Positions 33,285-51,621 of a stretch of DNA of 64,000 nucleotides are shown piece after piece (the first letter of the stretch is position 1; each line of letters opens with the position of its first letter). The position numbers were made by a program, and so were the translations under genes. The notes under the pieces were generated by a model. It was not told the DNA's origin, did not search any database, and saw nothing but the letters and a program-made list of their open reading frames with translations. This DNA comes from Amoebidium appalachense (taxonomy: Eukaryota > Ichthyosporea). The stretch covers positions 8,060,001 to 8,124,000 of the forward strand of contig CAVNZM010000002.1 of the NCBI GenBank assembly GCA_963693365.1, in the 5' to 3' direction.

Positions 33285-33449
33285 CACACACACACACGAC
33301 ACACACACACACACACTCCGTGTCCGCACAGGCACCCACACGCATATACAGCACAAGTGCACTTATTCAACTACCCCCTCTCCCCCCTCCTGCCCTCCGT
33401 CGGTCGTGAATGAGTATTTTCGTGTTTTGTAACACACACTCTACCCCCC

Positions 33450-33480
<31 letters not shown>

Positions 33481-33937
33481 ACACACAACCCTTTTCCCCG
33501 TGCCCTCCCCCCTTCCCCCATTTCGAAAATTTGTTCCAACCAGTGTTCTCTGTATGGAAATATGTCTCACTCTGTCTAAAAACGTAAATTGCTTTCATGT
33601 TTAGGTTTGAAATATGAACCTCGGATGGCAGGCTGTTGCTTTGAAGGAGGGCACCGAGCCAAACCACGCAGTGGCCCTGTGTCTGTGTGTGTTTCTTGTG
33701 TGTGTGCTTCTCCGTTTTCTTTTTCTTTCCTTTTTTTTTGTTTTGGGGGGGGGGGGGGGGGGGGCTGAGCATTTTGTCGTCATGTGGACACGGCACATGG
33801 AATCGGCCACAACATTATTGGTGTCTGAAAACCTCTTTCCTTTCGTGAGTAATGAGGGTACAGGGGATTTCACATATGACCAGACAGGAGAGGCTTGTCT
33901 TTTAGAGTGATGAGAAGAGGGAGTTGGGGGGAAGGGG

Positions 33938-33968
<31 letters not shown>

Positions 33969-34304
33969 TAGCTGAGTTACCCGACACGCACGTGCATGTG
34001 GTGTTGACGGTGTTTTTGGTTGCAGGAATCTGTGTCTGAGTGCGAGTCAGAGCCAATCCTTGCTGTGCCATCATCCGGTCCACTAAGGGTACGTGAATCC
34101 TCCTCCCCCCCCCCCCCCCCCCCTCTCACCCCCACCCCCCACCCCCCTGAAAGTATTCATTGTATATGCTTTGCAGAATGTGCATTGTCCTGTCTGTCGT
34201 GAATGTGGACCTCGTGCTGCGCAATGCATCTAAAGACTTCTTCCCCCCATCCTTCCAAGCACAGACAGACAGACACACACACACATACACACACACAAAC
34301 ACGT

Positions 34305-34337
<33 letters not shown>

Positions 34338-34349
34338 AACACACACACA

Positions 34350-34415
<66 letters not shown>

Positions 34416-35030
34416 ACTACGCGTTTGTTGATCCGACCCTTCTCTTCCTCCGTCTCACGCTTCCTGGTCCATCTTTACTTGCCGGGTGTATTGCTCTCTT
34501 GATTGTTTGCACATCCATCCATCACTGGTGTATTTCAGTGTGTAAGGGCATCCTGTGCATTTCTAGTGTATTTGGTCTGGTTGTATTGTTTATGCACATA
34601 TACATGTATACTTCGAGCTAGTTTACACTATGATTATGTCTTGCTCGAAGCTACCCCTATTCTCTGTGAAAGGAATTTCCTTTTTTTTCTCCTTTTTTTT
34701 TTTCCCCTTTCTATTTCTTTTACTAACTTGAACCCGACGTAGCATCCCGCCACACTCCGGAAGAGCCCATCAGGCCAGATCTTTGGTGAGTTTCACATGG
34801 CAACTGTATTATATATCCATTCTTAGCCCTGTCTGATGCCCCGATCGAAATAAAATCAAAAAAAAAAAAAAAAAAAAAAGAGTTTCCCTATTTGTCGGGT
34901 ACTAACCTGTTGTGTACTCTGTGATAGCACTGTCATTCCCACCACCATTGCTCTTTGGATATGATTGGGTTTTATGGGGATGTTTGCGTGTGTGTGTGTG
35001 TGTGTGTATGTTGGGGGAGAGCGAGGGGAA

Positions 35031-35065
<35 letters not shown>

Positions 35066-35443
35066 GCTGGAAGCAGTGTTGTGGTAGGGCATCCATGTGG
35101 ACCGTGTGCTGTTTAAATTCGTTGCATGTGTGTGTGTGAGTGCGTGTGTGTCTGTGTGTATGCCGTTCTGGTAGTGTTTTTGATAATAGTGGGTGTATTT
35201 GTCACGGTGGTAATTGGGGAGATGTGTGGCCCCCCGGTGACGGCGGCCGGGAAGGGGGGGAGGGGGGTGGGGGGGGGGGGATGGGAATTTGGATGCATTG
35301 TTTATCAGGCTCATGGTTTTTTTTTTCCCCACAGCACCACGGTCCCTACCATCCTCCCCTGAGATCAGACGACGGAGCTTGGTGAGAATTCGTCACCCCT
35401 CACACCCCCTCCCCCCCCCCCCCCCCCCCCCCTCCTCCCCCCC

Positions 35444-35492
<49 letters not shown>

Positions 35493-35768
35493 CCTTTTCC
35501 CCCCTCCCCCCCACCACACACACACCCCTCCCCCCTCGCTTTTTGATTCCTTCTCTATGGAGAATCGGTTGTGGATGTGGTTTGGTGGGCATACATCAAG
35601 ATTATACACGTGTGCACCCAGGCACACACTGAGGCACACTTGCATGTGCAACCAGGCACACGTTCGTGTGCACTTTACACACAGCACTCAACACTTGCAT
35701 ACACATATATCAGTCCCCCCTTCCCCCCCTCCCATTCCAACCCCCGACGCACGCGCGCGCACACACAC

Positions 35769-35825
<57 letters not shown>

Positions 35826-38800
35826 TAGCACGTGTATCCACACGCCCACGCACACACTAACGAATTCACACACCAGCAAGGACGTTCACACACACGTGGA
35901 GTGTAAGGACAAGTACACACACACAGAACTGTGCACACACCCACACGTGCCCACAGGCACACACGTGACCACACAACGACACGCAAACACACGGGCATAT
36001 CTGCACACATAACTACGCTTTGAAACCAACACAGAGCACAGCTTTTTCTCTCGATATAACCACTTCCGACTCCGCTCCCGTTCTGCTGCATTCCAACTTC
36101 CCCCCCTCCCCCCGCCCCCCGCCTTCCCCCTCCCCCACTTTATTTATATTTTGTGTACGCTTTGTGTGTATGCACATGTCTACGCTGTTGTTCATTTAGC
36201 AAGTCGTTATTTGAGCTCCTTTTTAGCACATTCCACAACCGCCCCCCCCCCCCCCCCCCCCCTCCCCCCAAAGTTCTGCCCTAGTAAGCGTGTTACTACC
36301 CTGCGGCGTGGGTCAAATCTCATATTTTCCCCTCTGATTGCGAATTCTGCGGCCTTCGGGACTTAATTCTTTTCAGCTGGTGTAGTATGTTAGCCAGGGA
36401 AGTATCGACTTAGGTAGCGACGGGGGAGCTTCCTAGAAGCCCCGTCTCCTGAGTTCCTATCTATATTTTTCTTGCTTCTGCTTACTGCTGCAACTGTAAC
36501 CCCCGGCCTTTCCCACTGCCCTTGCTTGCATAAACAACCCTGCTCGTCTCTGATCAAGACGGGTGACCTACCCATGTTCAAGTGAAACAGTATCTGAGTT
36601 GGGTTTCGTTAACGAGGTGAATAGGTCGAAACTCGGGTATTGTGGATGACGTGGGGCCTCCCTGAGGATGGGCTCTGCTTATTATGCATACTCTTTATGT
36701 ATGGCTTGCATTCTGCATCGTGTTATCTGTTTTGTTCTTGTGTACTTCGTACTTTTTGACGAATTCCCCCCCCCCCCCCCCCCCCCCCTCTTCTCCCCCT
36801 CCTCCCCACCCCTGTGTTTTTGCCTCTCCCTGTTGGAAAAACCCCCTAGACATGCTTGAAATTCATCGCTAACACGCTGCCACACAGAACCAAACACCTG
36901 CTAGCACCTACCGCACTTATAACAACACCGAGGTGTTTCAGGCCGAACAAGGTAAAGGTTAAACCCCTGCACGTGTGTGCGTGTGTGGGTTGGCTTCTGC
37001 CTAAATCATCGATTTACATCTCACTGATTAAATCCCCCCCTCCCCCCCCCCCCCCCCCTGCCCTTCGATCCCCTACTTGTGATGCATAGTCTTAATTTAT
37101 GTTTTCTCTGTTGCAATATCTTTTTCGTGTTGTCCGTCGAGATATGGGGAATGTGTCTTTGTATAATATATGTGTGTTCTCGCAACACACCCTTACACCC
37201 AGAGCCCCAACCTCTTAGTACGCACACACGTGCACACACCGTACAAACCACCGACACAAATACCCCCTTCACTCTCTATGTATAATCTCTAGCATACACT
37301 AACTAAAAAATAACCACCCTTGTTCTCTTACACAGACCATTCACCATTCGGATCACCCGTCGGCCTACGTCGCACCCCACCCACCACTTCTCTTTCCATG
37401 CGTAAACAACCAAGCACTGGGTTAAACCACAAATCATCTCTTGTGGAAGACACGGTGGAAGAGAGCGGAGAGACAAACACAGACATAACCCTTACGGGCA
37501 AAGTGGTTATGTCTGGCCTTCCATCGTCTTCAATCACTGACAAGATGTTTACTGATGATACGAAAATGGGGGGGGGGAGCGTAGATACAGCCACCCAACC
37601 GCGAACAACACAATCACCCATGCTTTCGGAGCTTCTAGCACCCGAAACGCTACCAACAATGAACCAGGAGCCGACGCTTTTACCCCCTTCTGCGAGTGTG
37701 ACAAGTAGCCAATCGTCTCTTCCCATTCCCCAGGTGGATGTCGACATGGGGAGAGTGTCGCCTATGAGCGATTCCGAGTATGTGTTGGTTGGTGAGGAGG
37801 GGAACACACGGCCCTCTTCCCCAGAAAACACATCGGCCGTAGGGGTTGTGTCAGATATGCACGCTTCTGCAGCAGACACACAAAACGCAACTAATGACAC
37901 GATTTCATCGGAGGTAAACGTGGATTTGCTACCTACGACGTTTGTCACCTCTGGCGAGAACTGCAACACAACTGAAATTTCAATCGCAGAGGGACCAGTC
38001 GATCATGTTTCGTCAGCGGCCCCATCGCCGATCGAATGCCCACCCTCCGAGCACACGGACACAGCACCCGAATCGAAGCCACCAGTGCCTGCGGTGAGCC
38101 AACCAGATCCCCAATCACCCCCAGCAAAACCCGAATCGCCACCACCACAACCCGAACAACCCCCCTTGCCCCCAGCACAACCGGATATGCCCCTACAACA
38201 ACCGGAACAACCCGAATCGCCCCCACCACAACCCGAACAACCCGAATCGCCCCCACCACAACCCGAACAACCCGAATTGCCCCCACCACAACCCGAACAA
38301 CCCGAATCGATCCCACCACAACCCGAACCGATTCCACTACAACCCGAATCGCCCCCACCACAACCCGAATCACCCCCACCACAACCTGAATCGCCCCCAC
38401 CACAACCCGAATCGCCCCCACGACAACACCAACAACGCGAATCATCCCCACCACAACCCGAACAACCCGATTCGATCCCACTACAACCCGAATCACCCCC
38501 AACACAACCCGAACGACTCAAATCGCCCCCATCACAGCCCGACACACGACAGCCACCGGAATTTTCATCACCACCGCCATCCGCATCACCGTCCATTTCA
38601 TCCACATCGGTTGACGGACCGGTCGATGTAGAACATGAGGGTCACACTCACCCTGCGTTTGAGGAACCATCCGCACTTTCACAGCAAGTGACTGTGCACG
38701 AATCACAACAGGAGGAGGGGGTATTGGCATATGGGGAGGGACGTGTGGGATGTGAGGCTCAAAACCTGCCCACGTGTGAATCGATAATTTCGGGTGGTAT

Positions 38801-41049
38801 CGACACGAGCACGTATGCTAATGCGGTGGAGGGTAACACCAGGCACGCAGTTTCTACCAAAGGTGCAGGCCCGGAATGTGAGGTACCATCCGCAGATGGT
38901 ACCGAGCCTCCAGACGAGCACTTGCACACATTGTCAACCGACAACTCACAACCTGAGCCACAACCCACCACCACCCCCGCAGAGGACTATAACAATGTGT
39001 CGGAGTCGCCTCACACTACACACACCGACACACCCACCACCAACACCACCACCACCAATGATCAATCCGACGAACAGGCACACATATCACCTGTCCCTGC
39101 TATAAGTGTGCACCGTGCCAGTCCGGAGCATTTCAACCCACTCTACGCCCCTGACAACACCACCACCCAACCACCCCTTGGAGATGCTACTGATATTCCA
39201 CCAATCACATCCACACCCACCAGTAATTCCCCACCCACTACCACCACCACCACCCCGCCCACTTCTCAATCAGCGAAAACCACCACCACACCACCGTTTT
39301 CAAACCACAGTCCGCCAGGGGAATGGAACGGGAATAAATCTCTCTCATACACCATCATCCCCCCAATGCACAGTTCCAAGTCTGGCACCCCGTCACGCAG
39401 AGCGTCCAGTCCAGGCCTCTCCAACCAAACCTCCCAACCGGGGACCCCAGTCACCAAACACGCGTCGCACGTTATCAGAGAGAAAATCGAATCGCTCTTT
39501 TCATCGCAGCAACAGGGCGCAACCGCTTCTTCCCCTACACCACGTGAGCCACTTCGCCGCACGCTCAGCAATACTAGTGTCCAACAACTAGTTGAGCAGC
39601 ACGAATCCTATGTCGAGGGTGCGAGTGGTAGAAACACACCGAGCAATGGCCTGTCTACCCCCTCTACCCCAAGCACCACCCGGTCTGGGAGTCGTCGTGC
39701 GTCGTCCGGGGGATCTATCCAGGGCACGCCATTGGCTGATGGGGTGACGGGGAGCAGCGGGCGTGTATCGGTACCCACCACTCCTTTAAGAGCCGCAAGT
39801 GTGTCGAGTGAACGAGGGATAATCGGCGATGGGAACGATAACACAACGCCGCCAGCGGGATTTGTTGAGAGTGTTAGGACGTCGTTTGAGTCTTTGCTCA
39901 CACCCAGCCCCGAGCCAACACCCCCGCCCCCACCTGCCCCCAAGCGGCCCCTCTCTACTTCCATGTCCCTTCTTCCATCGGCACCGCCCATCAACGAAGA
40001 ACCTGAGGACCCAACCGATCTCGAGATCCAGGTTATCACCGGAAACATAAATCTTCCATCACAGGAATTTTCACAGCAATTCACCACTACCATCACCGAT
40101 TTACCAACCACGGAAAATGACACAGCGGATATTCCCCCTCCCATCGACGTTTCTGGCACCGGTGACGATATGTTCGTTTTGGACGGAAGCGGCGGTGCGC
40201 TTTCAGGCCAACGGGTCGAGCCAAGTCCACTTTCCGGTCAGGGGATCGAGTCGACCGAATTGGTGCCTATATCGGGCAGCGTCGCGATATCCGGGGCCCC
40301 AGCCACCCCCATTTTTGCCAAGCTACCATCCGGGGTTGAATCTACCACCTCAACCCACACGAGCAAGTTAGCATCACCGTCTGCGGGGGTCGCCGCCCTT
40401 GTTCCCGTGATTCCTAGCCAATCAGATGGTGCAGATACCAATGTAACCATGACAACGGGTATTTCTTCTTCCTCCTCCCTGCTGCCTTTAAACACCACCA
40501 CCGTTAACACACAACCAAACGCAGACTCCACACCGAGCACCCTGAACACGGCTCTTACAAGCGCAAAACCATCATCCTCCGTCAAGTTTAACCCGGCTAC
40601 CACACACATTCCCATCCCCGCCTCGCCCGAATCCACCTCCCGCCCAGAGTCCCCCACCTCCATCACTATCCTTAACTCGCTCCCGCAAAACCGCCCCGTA
40701 TTCCTCCGGAGTAGAAGTTGTCCCGATGGTTTTTACATCAACATGGAACGACCTGCAACACCGGATGCTGGGGATGTGAGGAATGGGGAGATGGGGGTAC
40801 CCGAACCCCATAAGCTGCATGTGGAATTTGAAGAGAGTCAGAAGCCGGAGTATAACCCGGCTAAGGCCATGCGGTCACATATCGATAAGATGTCTGCGGC
40901 TGCTGAGGTGGGCTACCTCTTTTTGTTTGCTTGCAGCCCCCATACAGGTGTGCATACAGACAGGGGGGCACGCACACACATGAACACACCACGCACACAA
41001 GCGCGCACACACGCACACATGCGCGAGCGAGCGCACGCGCCCACACGCA

Positions 41050-41107
<58 letters not shown>

Positions 41108-41459
41108 AACACAGACACACACACACACACACACACAGACACACACAGACACGTGTGTGCCGCACATGGCATGCCCATGAGCACACCCTCGGTTCCTTTG
41201 ATTTTTTTCGTCCACCCCCACCACTACTATTATCCCATGTATCTGCACTCCCATACCCCCCTCTCCGGGCAGCAGGTTACCTCCTGCCTCTTTCACTGTG
41301 ATAATCTTTTTATTGTTTGTGTTGGGTAAGCACATGCCCGAACTACTTCCACATACTAGTATGTGCACAGGCTCATGCAAACAGACACACACAGAGAGAG
41401 AAGGGGAGAGACACACACACATGAATGCGGCATACAGCCACACGCGCACCACACACACA

Positions 41460-41490
<31 letters not shown>

Positions 41491-42084
41491 CACAGCCATA
41501 CACACACACACACACACACTCACTCACTCACTCACTCACTCACACACTCACACACTCACACACTCACACACTCACACAAGCTCACACGCACACGCACACG
41601 CACACGCACACGCATGCTCACACATGCACCCACCCATGCAGACGGGCAATCTTGACCGATTCAGCGAGATGGTTAAGACTCGTTATAAACCTGTAAGGAA
41701 ACAGCCAGCCGCCGTCCCAGACATCGAACGCCCCCGCCCGAAATTCACCGATCTGCATCTCCAGCTCCAATCCGACCGATTCGACGAGATCGTGACCAAA
41801 AGGAACAAGCAGTTGGCTGAGGTGCAAATCCAAAAGACCAAAAACAATTTCTGCGACAGCCTATTGGACGAAGAACTAGAGGACTGGGAGCCGGAGCCGG
41901 CCCCTGTGCGATCAGTGTCCACCCCCCCTATGGATGGTGGGTGTGTTCCGTCATCCTGTGTGGCGGCTGCAGCTGAGCCCGTCTACACCGTGGTGCCTGC
42001 TGTGGGGACGGCGAGTGCACAACCCCCTGGCCCGAAGGTTATCTTCCACATTCTCATGGTAACATCCCCCCCTCCCCTCCCCCC

Positions 42085-42118
<34 letters not shown>

Positions 42119-42189
42119 ACCCTTGCATCCACGCACTTACCCACCACCACCAATCCCTTCTCCTCCTCCTTCTCCGCTCAACCCCCCCC

Positions 42190-42221
<32 letters not shown>

Positions 42222-42222
42222 A

Positions 42223-42281
<59 letters not shown>

Positions 42282-42828
42282 TCACACTCAAACGCACGCA
42301 CGCATCTATCTTAGTTCCCCGTTCCTCCTGTCACAGCTCTTACACATCCACCAAAGTTGCATGTGTCTCGTAACACACGAGTAATATCATCTAAGAATCA
42401 AACCCAACCACTGTGCTCGGTTGATAACCAAACATGGTAATTCCAGAATGCTCGGTACTACACAACCCAGACGGGGCATACCGGGGTCACCAACCGTGTG
42501 TGTTTCCGCCTGCCTGCCCACCGCCCTCTGCGTGTATTGATGGAGGCCTTTACCAAGAGGGCTAACCTGACCTATCCCGATCTCACCAACCACTCATTCA
42601 TGGTAAGTGTTTGACTCCCTGATAGCATATCATTTGGGATGGGCGGGGGGGAGGGGGGAGGGGAGGGGAAGGGGGAGGGGGGGAGAGGGGGGGGGGGGGG
42701 GGGTGTGAATACTCTCCCTCGCCCTAAAGAAAAAGGAGAGAGAAAAATTGAAAATGGACGGATGAAAGAGGTTGAACCAGAGAAACCAAACCAAGGGATA
42801 GATGTAGGAGGAGGAGGAAAAGGGGGAA

Positions 42829-42868
<40 letters not shown>

Positions 42869-43085
42869 GAATGAATATATCCCAGCCTCCTTCATCCACA
42901 GCACGTTTTGTACCCGACCCATTTCTTTCTAACACTGTTCTCTATCTCCGTATTTCCACTTACACCCATACACACAGTACTGTGGTCGACCTCTGGACCC
43001 TTCAAAGACCCCATCAGACTACGGCATTGAAAAGGGTGCCACCATCGTGTTCTATCCCGGCTGCCCAGTCGTCCAGGCAGTGTGA
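30479..43085 (+). CDS. Large Pro/Ser/Thr-rich disordered protein with C-terminal SUMO-like (Rad60-SLD type) domain; 5' end unresolved
   Basis: Exons 30,479-30,535, 30,643-30,810, 31,842-32,064, 33,075-33,112, 34,026-34,088, 34,743-34,785, 35,335-35,381, 36,888-36,951, 37,336-40,907, 41,642-42,058, 42,447-42,602 and 42,978-43,085 have GT-AG borders and fully consistent phases, giving at least 1,651 residues. The protein is mostly low complexity. The 3.6-kb exon includes a Pro-Glu-Gln repeat (PESPPPQPEQ units, 38,120-38,550) and many Ser/Thr-Pro sites. The last 85 or so residues, from VCFRLPAHRPLRVLMEAF through YCGRPLDPSKTP to GATIVFYPG, match the beta-grasp pattern of SUMO and the SUMO-like domains of Rad60/NIP45 proteins, without a diglycine tail. 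It is therefore probably a non-conjugated adaptor. No catalytic domain is visible and function is inferred only from this domain. Nested acceptors at 30,446 and 30,472 are alternatives for the first exon. Confidence 0.8.
33213..33320. repeat. (CA)n array
   Basis: CA array interrupted by three CGACA units, in an intron of the SUMO-like domain gene. Confidence 0.9.
34150..34235 (+). repeat. Dispersed intronic element, short copy
   Basis: The segment contains TTTGCAGAATGTGCATTGTCC and ACCTCGTGCTGCGCAATGC and matches the terminal part of the element at 26,545-26,625. It follows a poly-C run and lies in the sense direction in an intron. Confidence 0.6.
34275..34410. repeat. (CA)n array
   Basis: CA array of about 135 bases with CAAACACGTAAA and CATAAA interruptions. 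Confidence 0.9.
35446..35824. repeat. Two (CA)n arrays
   Basis: CA arrays at 35,446-35,492 and 35,758-35,824 within the 1.5-kb intron of the SUMO-like domain gene, with poly-C at 35,410-35,431. Confidence 0.95.
36390..36768 (+). repeat. Dispersed intronic element, copy 2 (full length)
   Basis: About 370 bases near-identical to 25,900-26,208 and, inverted, to 48,250-48,612. It begins with GTAGCGACGGGGGAGCTTCC and ends at GACGAATTC before poly-C. It is sense-oriented in the intron preceding the exon at 36,888. Confidence 0.9.
41053..41640. repeat. (CA)n and (CACACT)n arrays
   Basis: CA arrays at 41,053-41,150 and 41,450-41,515 are followed by CTCA and CACACT repeats up to 41,580 and CACACG units up to the acceptor of the exon at 41,642. 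Confidence 0.9.
42078..42275. repeat. Poly-C, (CA)n and (GA)n arrays
   Basis: Poly-C runs near 42,078-42,115 and 42,190-42,207, then CA at 42,208-42,226 and GA at 42,227-42,275, in a 388-base intron. Confidence 0.95.
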
Positions 43086-43215
43086 AATTTCGTATATCTA
43101 CACCACAATTGTGTTCTATCCCGGTCAGTACTTGCCAGGGCAGCGCGGGAATTTGAATATCTACACGCCTGTTGTGTTTTGCCCCAGCCGTGCACTTGCC
43201 CTAGCTGCGTGAAAT
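43038..43215 (+). repeat. Three tandem copies of the terminal exon end
   Basis: A unit of about 63 bases starting at ATCGTGTTCTATCCCGG near 43,043 contains the last codons and stop. It recurs at about 43,107 (ATTGTGTTCTATCCCGG) and about 43,170 (GTTGTGTTTTGCCCC). Each copy ends with a GAATATCTAC- or GTATATCTA-like motif. Copies two and three lie after the stop codon at 43,085. Confidence 0.75.
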
Positions 43216-44123
43216 ATTGTGTATCTAGCCACGTAAAGTTTTCACATGTTCGTTTCATGGTTGAGAGCATCCACTTGTTGTTTGACGTAAATTTGCCGTG
43301 ATATACATATTGCTGGATATCTGAATTGATTCATAGTTTCAATAGCTTACCCTTTTTTTTTTTTTCGTTTTTTCATACTTTTTCTGTTTTTGTCTGCCTT
43401 TTTTTGGAGTTTGCATGTTCCGTTGGTACAAAATTTGTATCCTTATCACGAAGGTTCATGGAATGATCATATAGGGATGGCTACTAATAATATTAATTCA
43501 TGATACTAATAATACAAAAAAAAGTAGGAATATACCCTGGTTTTTTGGGCAATAATGCATATACGTATGACTTCATTCTCAATAGCTTTTGCCTGTTCCT
43601 TGGGTCGATAGCTTTCAATGTTGGTTTTAGTGCATGATTTGAGATATAGTTGGATGATAGTCGTTTATTTCAGTTGCTTTACTACCGATGTAACAGGTTG
43701 GACCTGCTGAGCAACGGAAGGTTGGAATAAATGTGAATTGATGTTGAAGAATGAAATCTCCCCTCCCCTTGAGCTCATGTTGTATTCCAGACAGTGCACG
43801 TATTTCAAAACAATTGGCAGTTTGCCGGTGCCACACCTGGGCAAGAAAACCATGAATGCTTTTGAAATTTATTGGATTTTTTGTGTACGTACGCGTACAC
43901 AGGTGTGGGTGGGCGCGGCGCGTCTGTACCTGCTGAGGTTGGATAAGTGGTGGGAGCCTAGGTGTGATGTGGGTAGTCTGTCTTCCCGATGTGTAGGCGT
44001 AGGTGTGTGTGTGTGGTGTATACAGGTATACCAAAAGTGGAAAGGGAGTACTGCATTGGGCGAGAATTCGAAATTCTTGTTGCATAAACCTTCGGGAGGG
44101 ACACCGCGGCACGTAGATGATCC

Positions 44124-44210
<87 letters not shown>

Positions 44211-44646
44211 TTCTCCTGGATACTGTTCAAAACACAGTCACACACATTATGTTGTTTCAACTGTTCATGTCAGACCTATTAGTTTATTACTGATGCATAT
44301 AAATGTATCGGTGGTACCGGTGCCACTATATTATGTAATTAGCTATAAGTCATGTAATCATAAGTTACCCGCTACACACAGATACTCCAGAAACAGAGTT
44401 TATATCAACGAGCAAGTCATGATCAGAGCGAGCTTGAGCAGGAACATTAAAAAACGGTCAGGAAGGGTTGGCCCACATCTCATTTCCCGTGAAGACCAGA
44501 TAGGTAACCAAAACCAAATAGGGTGAAGCGGAAGTTACCGTGTGTAACGGAGGTAACCAAAACTAAACAGGGTGAAGCGGAAGATACGGAAGCATTGGGT
44601 CGGTGGGTCGGTGGTGGTGGTGGTGATGATGGAGGTGTGTGTGTGG

Positions 44647-44682
<36 letters not shown>

Positions 44683-45148
44683 CCCCCGACGGGCCATCGG
44701 CCAACCCCACCTTACCTCTGCATAATCACACGAGACATGCGCACCACAGTTGGCTTGCTATCTTTTATTTTATCAACGTGACAAAGTAGCATAGCTATTA
44801 ACCACATAACGCGTCATTTGACAAATCGTGTCATCAATATTTACACAAAACGTGTGTCTGAATTTGCTTACATTGAATAACTCCTTGGCTGTATATACAC
44901 ATAATGTAGCTGATTAGCCAAATATAGAAATTTGGGCGGGAAGTTTTGGCGCGCAATAAAAAAGCCTTTATAAAACAATAAAAAAAGTAGCAATATCACA
45001 GAACAGTCACTGTACAAGATCACGTGTACCTATATCCCCCTTAAAGCATAGGCAGGTGTGGCACTCAGTAAAAATAATACAAGAAAACATATCCAAAATG
45101 GGGCATATTACAAGCGTGATGCCCTCATAGCAGTGAAGAAGGGGGACA

Positions 45149-45183
<35 letters not shown>

Positions 45184-46020
45184 TGGGTGGGTGGGTCTGT
45201 TGGTGAGTGCGGGGGGGGGGGGGGGGGGGGGAGGGGGAGGGAGGAGGAGCATGTAAAACCAATCATCTCTAACTACCACACTGTGTACCTCCCCCCTCCC
45301 CCCCCCCCCCCCCCCCCCCCCCCCCCGCCCCCCGTCCCCCCCGTGTGCATGCCATCTCCAAACCCAGAGAAACATGAACAGTTACAACCCAAATACCCCC
45401 CCACACCCCCATCATCCCTACTCACTCTCTGCACGTGCACCACCCACCCCCTCTTGTGCACGTGCCAGACACTGGCGGAATGTTCCAGAAGTATCCAGCA
45501 GAAAGTCCAAACGGACTAGTTGCAGCTGCTCTTGCCACCACACACGTGCCTCGTGCCACATGCTGTCCTCACTGGGCGCCATGTCTTCAACCTACGTGGG
45601 GGTATTTAGAAAATACGCACGGGATATTCTTTTGATATTCAAAGGAGATATGTGGTGATAATAACAAACGGGATAATGATATTCAGGGGGTATTCAAGGG
45701 AGATATGTGGTGAAAAAAAAACAGATAGTGTAATACTCAGGGGATATTTAGATCATAGATGGGGAATATGTTGTGTGCTTTATATGGACGGTATGTGTGT
45801 GCCATTAACATGATACGGGGGTAAGTTGTCGAGTGGGTGGGTGGGTGGGTGAATCGGCGAGTGGGCGAGATTTGGGGGGGAGAAGGGATATGCACATGAC
45901 ATAGGGCAAGACAGACTTGCACCGAAGGGGGGAAGTGAGAGGGGGGGGGGAGAGGGGGGGGGGGGGGGGGGAGGGGGGGAGGATTTCAAAAACACATCCA
46001 CAATCCCCCGTGCACCCGCA
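43086..46020. other. Region between convergent genes, no gene established
   Basis: It contains the 3' flank of the SUMO-like domain gene (AATAAA at 43,726-43,731 is a distant candidate signal), a poly-C/CA/CT block at 44,126-44,205, poly-G runs at 44,650-44,680, 45,152-45,181 and 45,211-45,230, and an A/T-rich stretch at 44,760-45,000. Short exon-like peptides near 43,904-43,962 and 45,478-45,640 could not be placed in any gene. Confidence 0.45.

Positions 46021-51621
<5,601 letters not shown>

Noticed and set aside
43857-43962. Exon-like peptide VWVGAARLYLLRLDKWWEP
   Set aside because: Good composition and an acceptor, but no neighbouring exon with compatible phase and no recognised family.
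45478-45640. Two overlapping exon-like frames between convergent genes
   Set aside because: Both end in stops and neither connects to an upstream exon; it may be an exon remnant.
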